Shown one piece after another: positions 1-9,106 of a DNA stretch of 64,000 bases; the stretch's first letter is position 1; each line of letters begins with the position of its first letter. The stretch comes from Legionella cherrii (lineage in GTDB: Bacteria; Pseudomonadota; Gammaproteobacteria; Legionellales; Legionellaceae). A program made the translations under genes and the position numbers. Where the stretch lies: positions 2,202,001 through 2,266,000 of the forward strand of contig NZ_LR134173.1 of assembly GCF_900635815.1 (NCBI RefSeq), read 5' to 3'. The notes under the pieces are model-generated. The model ran no database searches and had not been told where the DNA came from. It was given only the letters and a program-made list of their open reading frames with translations.

Positions 1-1
1 A

Positions 2-1249
2 TTGCTGGCTAACCCGCGTTCATTAATTATTGCAGCGGCAATTATCGGATTGATTGGTATTATCCCTGGAATGCCTCATGTCGCATTTATTTTACTTGCC
101 GCAGGTTTGTCGGGAATTGCTTATTTGTTTCAACAGCAAGAAAAAGTAAAACGCAAAGAACAACTCAATCAGGAAAATGAATCTCTGTCTATGCAAAGTC
201 CTAGTATTTCATCGGAACTCTCATGGGACGATGTGAATCCAGTTGATGTGATTAGCCTCGAAGTAGGATATCGCCTGATACCTTTAGTCGATCAGTCACA
301 AGGCGGTGTTTTACTTTCTCGCATCAAAGGGGTTCGCAAGAAAATATCTCAAGAACTGGGGTTTTTAATTCCCTCTGTGCACGTACGTGATAATTTGGAT
401 TTAAAACCTAACCATTATCGAATTAGCTTGGCGGGAGTTGTAATGGGAGAGGCCTCAATTCATTTAGATCGTAGTTTGGCTATAAATCCAGGACAAGTTT
501 TTGGCGAAATAGAGGGAATAAAAACTCATGACCCAGCATTTGGTATGGAAGCGGTTTGGATAAATGAAAGTCAAAAAGAGCAGGCACATACTTTGGGGTA
601 TACTGTAGTAGATGCCTCAACAGTCGTTGCCACGCACTTAAGCCAAATACTAGAGCAAAACAGTCAACAGCTATTAGGTTATGAAGAAACACAGCAGCTC
701 TTAGATAAGCTGGCAATAAATTCACCTAAATTGGTAAAAGAGCTGGTGCCTGATGGACTTTCATTAGGCATGGTCAGTAAAGTATTACAAGGATTACTAG
801 TAGAACACATTCCTCTAACTGATATTCGGACAATAGTCGAAACTTTGGCGGAGCTAGCGCCAAAATCTAAAGATACAGAGTACTTAATCAGTCAAGTACG
901 TATTGCCTTATCACGATTAATTACGCAAAAAATCAGTGGTATCCATGAAGAGCTGCCGATTATCACATTAAAACCCGAGTTGGAACAATTATTGCAAAAC
1001 ATTATTCAGAGTAGTGGATCTGGAGGCGTAAATTTTGAGCCAGGAATGGCAGATAAGATACAACATTCTTTAACACAATTAGCAATGCAACAGCAGGCAA
1101 AGCAGGAGAGTTCAGTTTTGGTTGTACAACCGGGGATACGCGCAGTGTTGGCACGATTTGTGCGTAATATCTCTCATGACTTTCATGTTTTGTCGTATCA
1201 GGAGATTCCTGATAACAAACAAATAAGAATAGTAGGCACAGTAGGATAG
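2..1249 (+). CDS. flhA: Flagellar export gate protein FlhA, C-terminal part (gene starts before the window)
   Basis: Inner-membrane component of the flagellar type III export gate, whose cytoplasmic domain docks chaperone-substrate complexes. The frame is already open at the left edge, and FlhA proteins are usually about 690 residues, so roughly the last 415 are present. They begin in the last transmembrane helices (hydrophobic to about residue 43), pass through a charged linker and continue into the soluble FlhA-C domain, with the typical ISLEVGYRLIPLV and FEPGMADKIQ segments. The first in-frame triplet is TTG, which is not the true start. It heads a co-oriented flagellar cluster; flhF follows after about 150 bp. 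Confidence 0.93.
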   Translation: MLANPRSLIIAAAIIGLIGIIPGMPHVAFILLAAGLSGIAYLFQQQEKVKRKEQLNQENESLSMQSPSISSELSWDDVNPVDVISLEVGYRLIPLVDQSQGGVLLSRIKGVRKKISQELGFLIPSVHVRDNLDLKPNHYRISLAGVVMGEASIHLDRSLAINPGQVFGEIEGIKTHDPAFGMEAVWINESQKEQAHTLGYTVVDASTVVATHLSQILEQNSQQLLGYEETQQLLDKLAINSPKLVKELVPDGLSLGMVSKVLQGLLVEHIPLTDIRTIVETLAELAPKSKDTEYLISQVRIALSRLITQKISGIHEELPIITLKPELEQLLQNIIQSSGSGGVNFEPGMADKIQHSLTQLAMQQQAKQESSVLVVQPGIRAVLARFVRNISHDFHVLSYQEIPDNKQIRIVGTVG

Positions 1250-1400
1250 AAATGGTCACTTTTTCCTCATGGAACAGTGACCTAGGCCAGGAAAACGGAG
1301 CCAAAGAGTATAAATTTCTCAGTTTTCCTACAATCGGACTACAATTTCTATAGAGGCATTGCGTGAATAGTGGCAAATTTCTTCATAAGCAGGAGGCTTT

Positions 1401-2531
1401 ATGAAATTAAAACGTTTTGTTGCGGCCGACACACGCAGCGCTATGAAACAAATTAAAGAGACACTTGGTGCTGATGCCGTTATTTTGTCCAGTCACCACA
1501 TAGAGGGTGGAGTAGAGGTCGTTGCGGCCATTGATTTTGATGAAACAATTCTATCAGCTTCTGCGGCAGTTGCTTCGGCTGAGCCACCGAGTCAGATGAA
1601 TAAATTTCAAATGCAAACGCCTCTTGATGATATGCGTCAAGAAATTCAAACGTTAAGAGGCATGCTTGAAGCCCAATTACGGGGAAATGTGGGTGTTTAC
1701 GAGCCTTTGCATACCATTTTGCTGCAGAAGCTTTTGTATCTTGGCGTAAGTCATACGACCGCTGCCGCTTGGGCATGTTCCGTACGCCCCGATTTTAATC
1801 AGCAAAAAGGATGGGACGCGATATTGAATTTAATTTCTGAGCAATTAACCATTCGTGACAACCATAGGATAGAAGAGGGCGGCGTTTATGCTTTTGTTGG
1901 ACCAACTGGTGTCGGAAAAACGACGACCCTGGCCAAAATTGCGGCGAGATTTACCCTGAGATTTGGGGCAGATAAGTTAGGGCTTGTCACGATGGATACC
2001 TATCGAATTGCCGCACAAGAGCAACTCATGATGTATGGAAAAATTTTGGGGGTAAAGGTTTGTGTTGCTCAGGATGAGGTCTCTTTGGCGCGAGTATTAC
2101 GACAACTAAGCGATAAGAAATTAATTTTGATTGATACTGCGGGGATGAATCCGGCAGATGAACGAGTTGTAAAACAAATGCATGTATTGAGTACTTATTT
2201 GCAGTCGATTTCGAGAGTTTTGGTTTTACCTGCAACCAGCCATTATCAAGTATTAATTGATGCAATAAGACGTTATGAAGCCAATCAAGTCGATCAGTGC
2301 ATTTTAACCAAGCTGGATGAGTCATTAGCTGTAGGTGGTGCACTCAGTGCACTCATTGAATCAGGTTTGGGGGTCAGCTATCTCACACACGGACAACGTG
2401 TCCCTGAAGATATTAAAATGGCAACACGTCACCAGCTTATTGAGCTGCTTGCGGAGCAGGAAACACAATTGTTTCGGGGGGACAATGCTGGAAAAGCACA
2501 TCAAGGTGCTGGGAGAGAATATCATGTCTAA
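1401..2531 (+). CDS. flhF: Flagellar biosynthesis SRP-like GTPase FlhF
   Basis: SRP54/FtsY-family GTPase that places the polar flagellum. The N-terminus has the typical MKLKRFVAADTRSAM opening and GADAVILSS segment. A basic/variable B domain follows, then the NG domain with P-loop GPTGVGKTTTLAKIAA (from about residue 167), DTAGM (G3) and TKLDE (G4). At 376 residues it fits the family. The start ATG is preceded by AGGAGGC at 1391-1397, a strong ribosome binding site. The stop overlaps the start of flhG, implying translational coupling. With FlhG it is expected to set flagellar position and number at the pole. Confidence 0.96.
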   Translation: MKLKRFVAADTRSAMKQIKETLGADAVILSSHHIEGGVEVVAAIDFDETILSASAAVASAEPPSQMNKFQMQTPLDDMRQEIQTLRGMLEAQLRGNVGVYEPLHTILLQKLLYLGVSHTTAAAWACSVRPDFNQQKGWDAILNLISEQLTIRDNHRIEEGGVYAFVGPTGVGKTTTLAKIAARFTLRFGADKLGLVTMDTYRIAAQEQLMMYGKILGVKVCVAQDEVSLARVLRQLSDKKLILIDTAGMNPADERVVKQMHVLSTYLQSISRVLVLPATSHYQVLIDAIRRYEANQVDQCILTKLDESLAVGGALSALIESGLGVSYLTHGQRVPEDIKMATRHQLIELLAEQETQLFRGDNAGKAHQGAGREYHV

Positions 2532-3393
2532 AGTAAAGCAGAATATAAGTGATCAAGCTTCAGGTCTGAGGAATCTATCACGTGCGAAACCCATTAAAGT
2601 AATTGCTGTTTCTGCTGGGAAAGGAGGTGTAGGTAAGAGTAATGTTTCCGTCAATCTGGCAGTTGGTTTGGCTCAGCTTAATAAAAGAGTCATGATACTT
2701 GATGCCGACTTAGGATTGGCAAATATCGATATCATGCTCGGATTGCATACTAAATACAACTTGTCTCATGTAATTCAGGGAATCTGTCATTTAAGTGACA
2801 TTATTTTGCCAGGACCTAATGGCATTAGTGTCATTCCTGCAGCCTCAGGGACAGAGTTCATGACTCAACTCTCCTCACCAGAGCTCGCCGGAATCATCGA
2901 TGCGTTTAATGAACTCACCGATGATTTAGATTACATGATTATAGATACCGCTGCGGGGATTTCAGAAACCGTTCTCAGTTTTACTCGTTCATCGCAAGAA
3001 TTAATTGTCGTTGTATGTGATGAACCGACCTCATTAACTGATGCATATGCTTTAATTAAAGTAATGAGCAAGCGTTATGAATGGACTCGTTTTCATATAC
3101 TGGCCAATATGGTGAGAAATGAAAGAGATGGGCGGGAATTATTTAACAAATTATTCAAAGTTTCCGAGCAATTTCTTGAGGTTCAGCTAGACTATTTAGG
3201 AGCGGTACCTTTTGATGAACACATACACAGGGCAGTAAAAATGCAAAAGCCTGTATTAATTGCTTATCCTGATTCTGCTGCTGCTTCGGCACTCAGGCAG
3301 TTAGCAGATGAAGTCTCTGAATGGCCTCCCAGTTCTTTATTGGGCGGTAATACCAGTTTCTTTTTAGAGCGTTGGGTTGCAGGTGAATTTTAA
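2524..3393 (+). CDS. flhG: Flagellar number regulator FlhG/FleN, MinD-like ATPase
   Basis: ParA/MinD-family ATPase that limits polar flagellar number and antagonises FlhF and flagellar gene activation in relatives. It shows the deviant Walker A SAGKGGVGKSN, the DADLGLANID switch segment and an IIDTAAG Walker B-like motif. The longest open frame reaches back to 2335 inside flhF. I prefer ATG 2524, giving 289 residues, because GGGAGAG lies 6 bp upstream; ATG 2485 (302 residues) is the alternative. Either choice overlaps the flhF end. The C-terminal amphipathic membrane-targeting helix of MinD is not obvious by eye. Confidence 0.94.
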   Translation: MSKVKQNISDQASGLRNLSRAKPIKVIAVSAGKGGVGKSNVSVNLAVGLAQLNKRVMILDADLGLANIDIMLGLHTKYNLSHVIQGICHLSDIILPGPNGISVIPAASGTEFMTQLSSPELAGIIDAFNELTDDLDYMIIDTAAGISETVLSFTRSSQELIVVVCDEPTSLTDAYALIKVMSKRYEWTRFHILANMVRNERDGRELFNKLFKVSEQFLEVQLDYLGAVPFDEHIHRAVKMQKPVLIAYPDSAAASALRQLADEVSEWPPSSLLGGNTSFFLERWVAGEF

Positions 3394-3403
3394 GGAGAAT
3401 ATT

Positions 3404-4114
3404 GTGGATGCTTTGGCTGCCTATAGCAAAGTAAATCAGCAAATCCAAGAAACGCTGGTAAAAAACCATGCCTTGTTGGTTAAACGCATAGCACATCATT
3501 TATTGGGGCGTTTGCCTCAAAGTGTGCAGTTGGATGATTTAATACAAGCGGGAATGCTTGGATTGCTGGAAGCAACAAAACATTATGATTCTTCCAAAGG
3601 CGCATCATTTGAAACCTATGCAGGAATTCGAATTAAGGGGTACATGCTTGATGAAGTAAGACGTAATGATTGGGTACCTCGTTCTGTATATCGAAATTCA
3701 AGAATGATCTCTGAAGCAGTAAAATATCTCGAGCATCGGTTAGGAAGAGAAGCTAAAGATTCAGAAATTGCAGCTGAGCTTGGCATCTCACTCGATGAGT
3801 ACCATGAAATGTTACAAGACTCCGTGAGTAGTCATTTATATGGCTTTGAAGATCTGGGAGTTACCGATGATGTTTTGCAAGTCGAAGATGGATATGCTGA
3901 GCCTCATGCCAGTGTATTCCATAGTGATTTAATGCGTCGTTTATCGGAGGTTATTCGCGGATTGCCGCATAAGGAGCGAATGGTCCTTTCTTTATACTAT
4001 GAGCAGGATTTGAATTTAAAAGAAATTGGGGAAGTTATCGGCGTTAGTGAATCACGTGTTTCACAGATTCTTAGCCAGGCAACACATCGGATTAAATCAC
4101 GTTTACCGGAATAA
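3404..4114 (+). CDS. fliA: Flagellar sigma-28 factor FliA
   Basis: Alternative sigma factor for late flagellar and motility genes. Region 2 (HHLLGRLPQSVQLDDLIQAG, then FETYAGIRIKGYMLDEVR) and region 4 (ERMVLSLYYEQDLNLKEIG, then VSESRVSQI helix-turn-helix) are both clear. The frame opens at 3377, but a GTG at 3404 with AAGGAG at 3392-3397 (spacing 6) is the likely start, giving 236 residues and only a 10 bp gap after flhG. In Legionella, FliA is known to control flagellin and to affect transmission traits. It is followed 6 bp later by motA. Confidence 0.95.
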   Translation: MDALAAYSKVNQQIQETLVKNHALLVKRIAHHLLGRLPQSVQLDDLIQAGMLGLLEATKHYDSSKGASFETYAGIRIKGYMLDEVRRNDWVPRSVYRNSRMISEAVKYLEHRLGREAKDSEIAAELGISLDEYHEMLQDSVSSHLYGFEDLGVTDDVLQVEDGYAEPHASVFHSDLMRRLSEVIRGLPHKERMVLSLYYEQDLNLKEIGEVIGVSESRVSQILSQATHRIKSRLPE

Positions 4115-4120
4115 AAAAGA

Positions 4121-4894
4121 ATGGATGTTTTAACTTTACTAGGAATGTTAACCAGTTTTCTAGCCATTATAATCGGCCAAGTGTTTGAAGGCGGTAATAT
4201 GCAGGCATTAGTCAATTTGTCTGCATTGTTTATCGTGCTTGGAGGAACAATTGGTGCGGTTATGGTACAAACACCACTGATTACCTTTAGGAGAGCATTT
4301 ACTATTTTACCTTGGGTCATCAGACCACCCAAACTTGAATTTGAATCCTGCCGTAACAAAATGTTTGAGTTGGCACGAAAAGCGCGTCAACTGGGATTGC
4401 TTTCTTTGGAAGAACATTTGGAAGTTGAAAAAAATCCACTCATTAGCAAAGGATTGGAGTTATTGGTTATTGGTGTAGATAAACTCACTATTAGACAAGT
4501 TCTGGAGGATGAGATTGAGCGAATTGAAAATCATGACCTCCATGCAGCACAAGTTTTTGAAAGTATGGGAGGGTACAGCCCAACTATAGGAATCATGGGA
4601 GCAGTATTAGGGCTCATTCAAGTCATGCGTCATTTAGCCGAGCCCAGCGAATTGGGATTAGGTATTGCAGTTGCTTTCGTAGCGACTATATACGGGGTTG
4701 GCATGGCTAATCTTATTTTTTTACCTGTGGCGAATAAATTAAAAAGTTGTATTGCCCATAAGGTGCACTACGATGAGATGATAGTAGAAGGTTTAGTCGC
4801 CATCGCCTCTGGGGAAAGTCCTGGGATCTTGTTGTTAAAACTCAATAACTTTGGCCAGCACAAGAAAGATGAAATCAAGAAAAAAAAGAAATGA
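4121..4894 (+). CDS. motA: Flagellar motor stator protein MotA
   Basis: Proton-conducting stator subunit of the inner membrane. The 257 residues contain an N-terminal helix (LLGMLTSFLAIIIGQ), a second helix (ALFIVLGGTIGAVM), a large cytoplasmic loop, and the conserved ESMGGYSPTIGIMGAVLGLIQVM and ATIYGVGMANLIF segments of helices 3 and 4. The very basic C-terminus (HKKDEIKKKKK) is encoded where motB begins in another frame. It sits directly behind fliA and overlaps motB by 26 bp. MotC is an equally usual family name; a sodium-driven PomA-like role cannot be excluded from sequence. Confidence 0.93.
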   Translation: MDVLTLLGMLTSFLAIIIGQVFEGGNMQALVNLSALFIVLGGTIGAVMVQTPLITFRRAFTILPWVIRPPKLEFESCRNKMFELARKARQLGLLSLEEHLEVEKNPLISKGLELLVIGVDKLTIRQVLEDEIERIENHDLHAAQVFESMGGYSPTIGIMGAVLGLIQVMRHLAEPSELGLGIAVAFVATIYGVGMANLIFLPVANKLKSCIAHKVHYDEMIVEGLVAIASGESPGILLLKLNNFGQHKKDEIKKKKK

Positions 4895-5645
4895 ACAACA
4901 TAACGACCACCATCGTTGGGTAGTCTCCTATGCAGATTTCATTACCTTGCTTTTTGCATTTTTTGTAGTGATGTATGCTATTTCTTCCGTGAACACATCT
5001 AAATACAAATCGCTCTCGGAGGGGATGAAATCGGCGTTTAATAATAAAGATGCGGCCCGTGCGATTAAGTCAACGGACAATAAAAAAGACGGACCACAAA
5101 CCAAACAAGTTCATGGACTCTATAATGATGGTCTTGATGAATTAAGCCAATCGTTATCAGAATTGGAAGATGGCAATTATAAAATTGACCGCCAGGAAGG
5201 CTGGATTGAGCTGGACATCAAATCAGGAGCTTTGTTTGAGTCAGGTGAAGCAGATTTAAAACCAGATGCTTTTGTTAAGTTAATGCGATTGGCAAGTAAA
5301 ATTAAAAAATCATCCTCTATTATTGCTATTGAAGGGTATACTGATAATGTCCCTATAGAAACCCCTCAGTTTCCATCAAACTGGGAACTTTCAGCCATGC
5401 GTGCGGCGGTTGTTGGCCGGACTTTAAATTCATTTGGCATTTCAACGGAACGTATTTTAGTAACAGGTTATGGTGAACAATTTCCAGTTGCAGACAACAT
5501 CACAGATCAAGGGAGAGCGGCAAATCGCAGGGTGAGTATCGTTATCGCCTTGAATCGAAATATTCCTCGTCTTTTGAATCCGGCATTAAGTGAGCCAACT
5601 CACCGCGTAGTCATCGGGAATTCTGGAAATAAGGATACAAAATGA
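4869..5645 (+). CDS. motB: Flagellar motor stator protein MotB
   Basis: Peptidoglycan-anchored stator partner of MotA. After a basic leader comes the single transmembrane helix with the proton-binding aspartate in VSYADFITLLFAFF (Asp23 from this start). A flexible plug/linker follows, then an OmpA-like domain with IEGYTDNVPI, NWELSAMRA and GRAANRRVSI. The frame opens at 4851, but ATG 4869 gives the typical K/R-rich MotB start and has AAGAAAG just upstream; this gives 258 residues. It overlaps motA at the front and the next gene by 4 bp. Confidence 0.93.
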   Translation: MKSRKKRNEQHNDHHRWVVSYADFITLLFAFFVVMYAISSVNTSKYKSLSEGMKSAFNNKDAARAIKSTDNKKDGPQTKQVHGLYNDGLDELSQSLSELEDGNYKIDRQEGWIELDIKSGALFESGEADLKPDAFVKLMRLASKIKKSSSIIAIEGYTDNVPIETPQFPSNWELSAMRAAVVGRTLNSFGISTERILVTGYGEQFPVADNITDQGRAANRRVSIVIALNRNIPRLLNPALSEPTHRVVIGNSGNKDTK

Positions 5646-6040
5646 TTATTTTTCTTTTAAGCTTAAATGCAGTCATTCTCTCATTAGGAGTGAATTACCT
5701 ATTGAATCAGCGAAAAAAATTAATCGCGTTTCAGGAAAAGTTAGATACACAACAAAAATCAATCGATGAAATTACCAAAGATCACCCCATGTTAATTCAT
5801 GCTGATTTATTATTCTCCAAGCAATTAAAGGAAATTAATACGCAATTAATCAGCATGGATAATCAAATTCAAGATTTGGAAAATAAACGAGATAATGATG
5901 GGGGTTATCGTCACGCGTTGCGCATTTTGGAAATGGGTGGTAATCGAGATGAAATTGTCGAAAGTTGCCATTTGTCTCCTGCTGAAGCTGATTTACTAAT
6001 GAACTTACAAGCCTACCGAACAGCAATGAAGACTTCATAA
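5642..6040 (+). CDS. DUF2802-type small protein in flagellar operon
   Basis: 132 residues. One N-terminal membrane helix (MIIFLLSLNAVILSLGVNYLL) is followed by a coiled-coil stretch (about residues 25-85) and a C-terminal helix-turn-helix-like module, NRDEIVESCHLSPAEADLL, which matches my recollection of DUF2802. Its start overlaps the motB stop by 4 bp (ATGA), so it is the last gene of the motor operon. DUF2802 proteins commonly sit downstream of flagellar or chemotaxis genes in gammaproteobacteria; no biochemical role is established to my knowledge. A membrane-anchored partner of the stator or pole is inference only. Confidence 0.75.
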   Translation: MIIFLLSLNAVILSLGVNYLLNQRKKLIAFQEKLDTQQKSIDEITKDHPMLIHADLLFSKQLKEINTQLISMDNQIQDLENKRDNDGGYRHALRILEMGGNRDEIVESCHLSPAEADLLMNLQAYRTAMKTS

Positions 6041-6113
6041 AGTTGTTTTTTTCATTGCATTCACGGTAAAATCTCAAGCTTATTTTTTACTAGGTTAAGC
6101 TTACATAAAATTG

Positions 6114-6162
6114 TAGCCCGGATTAGTCAGGTATCCCGGATTAGTATCGTGTAATCCGGCTA
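6114..6162. repeat. Palindromic intergenic repeat, TAGCCCGGATTA type
   Basis: The left arm TAGCCCGGATTA and right arm TAATCCGGCTA face each other, with a second CCCGGATTAG copy inside the loop. It lies in the 181 bp gap between the DUF2802 gene and prfB. A related half-palindrome (TAGCCTGGATTACG ... CGGCTA) lies at about 32738-32776, behind ruvA. This suggests a dispersed REP-like family rather than a gene-specific terminator. Confidence 0.55.
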
Positions 6163-6221
6163 TGAAACATGCGGTTACAATTAGAGTATTGACTCAATCA
6201 CTATTTTTTAAAGAGACACTT

Positions 6222-7332
6222 ATGTTAGAAGTAAACCAAATTAATCTTAATCTGGTGGATCTTGAAAAGCGAGTAGAAGCGCTTAGGGGGTATCTTTGAC
6301 TTTGACGCTAAAAGTGAGCGCTTGGAAGAGGTTGTTCGTGAACTGGAATCGTCTTCAGTTTGGGATAATCCGGAAGTTGCTCAAGCGTTAGGACGTGAAA
6401 GAACACAGCTGGAAGCAGTAGTTTCTACTTTAACTCAATTAAATCAATCCATTATTGATTTCCATGAATTATTTGAGATCGCACGCGAAGAAAATGACGA
6501 ACAAACGATAAATGAAATTGGTGAAGAGTTATCCTCGGTTGAGCAAAAAGTTGCTGATCTTGAGTTTCGTCGTATGTTTTCAGGGAAAATGGATAATTCA
6601 AATGCTTATTTGGATATTCAATCCGGTTCAGGTGGAACCGAAGCCCAGGATTGGGCTGAAATGTTATTGCGCATGTATCTGCGTTGGGGGGAACAACACG
6701 GATTTATTACTGAATTAATTGAATGTTCTCCTGGCGAGGTCGCTGGTATTAAAAGCGCTACAATCTATTTTAAGGGCGAGTATGCTTTTGGATGGTTGCG
6801 CACAGAAACTGGGGTGCACCGCTTAGTACGAAAATCTCCTTTCGATTCGGGAAACAGGCGACATACTTCTTTTGCTGCAGTATTTGTTTCACCTGAAATT
6901 GATGATGACATTGATATAGAAATTAATCCGGCTGATTTACGTATCGATACGTACAGAGCGTCCGGAGCTGGTGGACAGCATGTTAACCGAACTGATTCGG
7001 CGGTACGTATTACTCATGCTCCCAGTGGGATTGTAGTACAATGCCAGAATGATCGAAGTCAACATCGTAATAAAGATCAGGCAATGAAGCAGCTGCGTGC
7101 AAAGTTATATGAATTGGAAATGCAAAAGAAAAACGCGGAGCAGCAGGCATTAGAAGCCAGTAAATCAGACATAGGTTGGGGATCTCAAATCCGTTCTTAC
7201 GTATTAGATCAATCTCGTATTAAAGATCTACGCACTGGTGTTGAAACGAGCAACACCCAGGCAGTATTGGATGGTGCATTGGATCAATTTATTGAAGCCA
7301 GTTTAAAGGCAGGAGTAGGGCAGCATGAGTGA
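6222..7332 (+). CDS. prfB: Peptide chain release factor 2 (programmed +1 frameshift)
   Basis: RF2 recognises UGA and UAA and triggers peptide release. Frame one runs from ATG 6222 for 25 codons to an in-frame TGA at 6297-6299. Translation resumes in the +1 frame at GAC 6298 and ends at 7332, giving about 369 residues (join 6222..6296,6298..7332). Residues encoded around the shift read [16 protein letters not shown], as in other RF2s. The tripeptide discriminator SPF ([11 protein letters not shown]) and catalytic GGQ ([10 protein letters not shown]) are present. The gene overlaps lysS by 8 bp, the classical prfB-lysS pairing. Confidence 0.97.
6285..6300 (+). promoter_or_regulatory. prfB: prfB autoregulatory +1 frameshift site
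   Basis: AGGGGGTATCTTTGAC contains an internal Shine-Dalgarno-like AGGGGG, a 3 bp spacer (TAT), the slippery CTT and the UGA stop followed by C. This is the known RF2 autoregulatory cassette: low RF2 makes the ribosome pause at the UGA and slip from CTT to TTT, restoring RF2 synthesis. The recognisable RF2 frame continues immediately after it. Confidence 0.95.
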
Positions 7333-8818
7333 TGAGCAAATAGAACATATCGATGAAAGCGAAGTTTATTATATTCGCAAACAAAAATTGGCTGAATTAC
7401 GTACAAAAGGTTTTAATTTTCCAAACCAATTTCGTCGTGAAAATTTAGCTCAGGAAATTATAAAACATTACGATTCATTAGATAAGGAAACCTTAGCACA
7501 ACAGCATGTTAAAGTAATTGTAGCGGGTCGTATTGTATTAAGACGTATTATGGGAAAGGCTAGCTTCTTCCATATTCAAGATTTTTCTGGACGTATTCAA
7601 GTATACATTCGCGCGAATGATCTCCCTGAAGACTATGAAGAATTTAAGCATTGGGATTTAGGCGATATAGTCGGTGTTCAAGGTGAGTTATTCAAAACAA
7701 ATACAGGTGAGCTGACAGTACATACCGAACGTGTCCAATTATTAACGAAATCATTGCGCCCTTTGCCTGATAAGTTCCATGGCCTAGCCGATCAAGAAGT
7801 GAAATATCGCAAACGTTATGTTGATTTGATTGCTAATGATGAAAGCCGTCTTACTTTTTTAACGCGCTCGCGATTAATTCAAGCGTTTAGACAATTTATG
7901 GATAAAAACTACTTTCTGGAAGTGGAAACACCCATGATGCATCCTATTCCAGGCGGTGCTATGGCTCGGCCTTTTGTTACGCATCATCATACATTGGATA
8001 TGACCATGTATTTGCGTATTGCCCCCGAGCTTTATTTAAAACGTCTTGTTGTAGGCGGTTTTGAGCGAGTTTATGAAATTAATCGTAATTTCCGCAATGA
8101 GGGTATATCAACGCGTCATAATCCAGAGTTTACAATGGTTGAGTTTTATCAAGCCTACGCAGATTATAAGGATTTGATGAATTTTACTGAGGAATTATTA
8201 CGCTATCTCTGTGATACGGTAATAGAAAAGCGCCAAGTTGAATATCAAGGCCAAATTATAGATTTTGATAAGCCATTTACGCGCATGACTGTAAAAGAGG
8301 CAATTTTACATTACCATCCTGAAATTGATGCGTCTCAACTTGAGAGCATTGTCAGTTGTCGTGCGATTTTACAGAAAAAAGGTTTTCCTTTTAAAGAAAC
8401 TGACGGCTTAGGTAAGCTGCAAATTATATTGTTTGAGGAAACTGTTGAACATCAGTTATTTCAGCCTACTTTTATTACGGGTTATCCCACTGAAATCTCA
8501 CCTTTGGCCCGCCGCAGCGATGATGATCCAGAAGTAACTGACCGTTTTGAATTCTTTATTGCGGGCCGAGAAATTGCTAATGGATTTTCTGAGTTGAATG
8601 ATGCAGAAGATCAAGCAGAGCGTTTTCGTAAGCAAGTTGAAGAAAAGGATGCAGGTGATCTCGAAGCCATGCACTTTGATAGTGATTATATCGAAGCTCT
8701 GGAATATGGCTTGCCTCCCACAGCAGGAGAGGGCATTGGAATAGATCGCTTAATCATGTTATTTACCAACTCACAGTCAATCCGTGATGTGATTTTGTTC
8801 CCTCATCTGCGGCAATAA
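7325..8818 (+). CDS. lysS: Lysyl-tRNA synthetase, class II
   Basis: Charges tRNA-Lys in the cytoplasm. The 497 residues have the N-terminal OB-fold anticodon-binding domain ([20 protein letters not shown]) and the class II core. Motif 2 is [20 protein letters not shown] and motif 3 [21 protein letters not shown] is the usual linker. The start ATG 7325 lies inside the end of prfB (8 bp overlap), implying coupled translation. There is nothing unusual in length or motifs. Confidence 0.97.
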   Translation: MSDEQIEHIDESEVYYIRKQKLAELRTKGFNFPNQFRRENLAQEIIKHYDSLDKETLAQQHVKVIVAGRIVLRRIMGKASFFHIQDFSGRIQVYIRANDLPEDYEEFKHWDLGDIVGVQGELFKTNTGELTVHTERVQLLTKSLRPLPDKFHGLADQEVKYRKRYVDLIANDESRLTFLTRSRLIQAFRQFMDKNYFLEVETPMMHPIPGGAMARPFVTHHHTLDMTMYLRIAPELYLKRLVVGGFERVYEINRNFRNEGISTRHNPEFTMVEFYQAYADYKDLMNFTEELLRYLCDTVIEKRQVEYQGQIIDFDKPFTRMTVKEAILHYHPEIDASQLESIVSCRAILQKKGFPFKETDGLGKLQIILFEETVEHQLFQPTFITGYPTEISPLARRSDDDPEVTDRFEFFIAGREIANGFSELNDAEDQAERFRKQVEEKDAGDLEAMHFDSDYIEALEYGLPPTAGEGIGIDRLIMLFTNSQSIRDVILFPHLRQ

Positions 8819-8885
8819 AATGAAATCCATCTCCTGCTTGTGAGCAAAGAGGTGGAGGCATTGTTATTAAGTTAAGAAGAAATCC

Positions 8886-8905
8886 CTCTCCCATTGGTGG
8901 GAGAG
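8886..8905. repeat. Short perfect hairpin CTCTCCCA/TGGGAGAG behind lysS
   Basis: An 8 bp perfect stem with a TTGG loop lies in the 288 bp gap after lysS. The surrounding text (ccctctccc ... gggagaggcgtaggggtgaggg) is a common gammaproteobacterial dispersed-repeat style. A cousin with the same CTCTCCC/GGGAGAG arms follows rpoS at 29260-29279. It could act as a terminator or mRNA stabiliser for lysS, but no clear T-tract follows. Confidence 0.5.
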
Positions 8906-8959
8906 GCGTAGGGGTGAGGGTTCATTTGCTGTAATCAATACCCACATCTGCCCCGATGG

Positions 8960-8988
8960 GTCCCTTCTCCCGTATGTGGAGAAGGGAC
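8960..8988. repeat. Perfect 11 bp hairpin GTCCCTTCTCC/GGAGAAGGGAC
   Basis: Two perfectly complementary 11 bp arms enclose a 7-base loop, 55 bp downstream of the preceding hairpin. The two together make a bipartite palindromic element in the lysS to membrane-protein gap. The rest of the gap up to 9106 holds only the AT-rich leader and ribosome binding site of the next gene. Confidence 0.5.
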
Positions 8989-9106
8989 AATACAACCTGA
9001 ATATTCTAGAATGTACCCAAAGATCCTGATGGTAACAATCAGGCAGCATTTTTAGAGTTTTGTAGGACTCCCAAGTACAAAAATAATAATAATTATCAGG
9101 AGGCTT

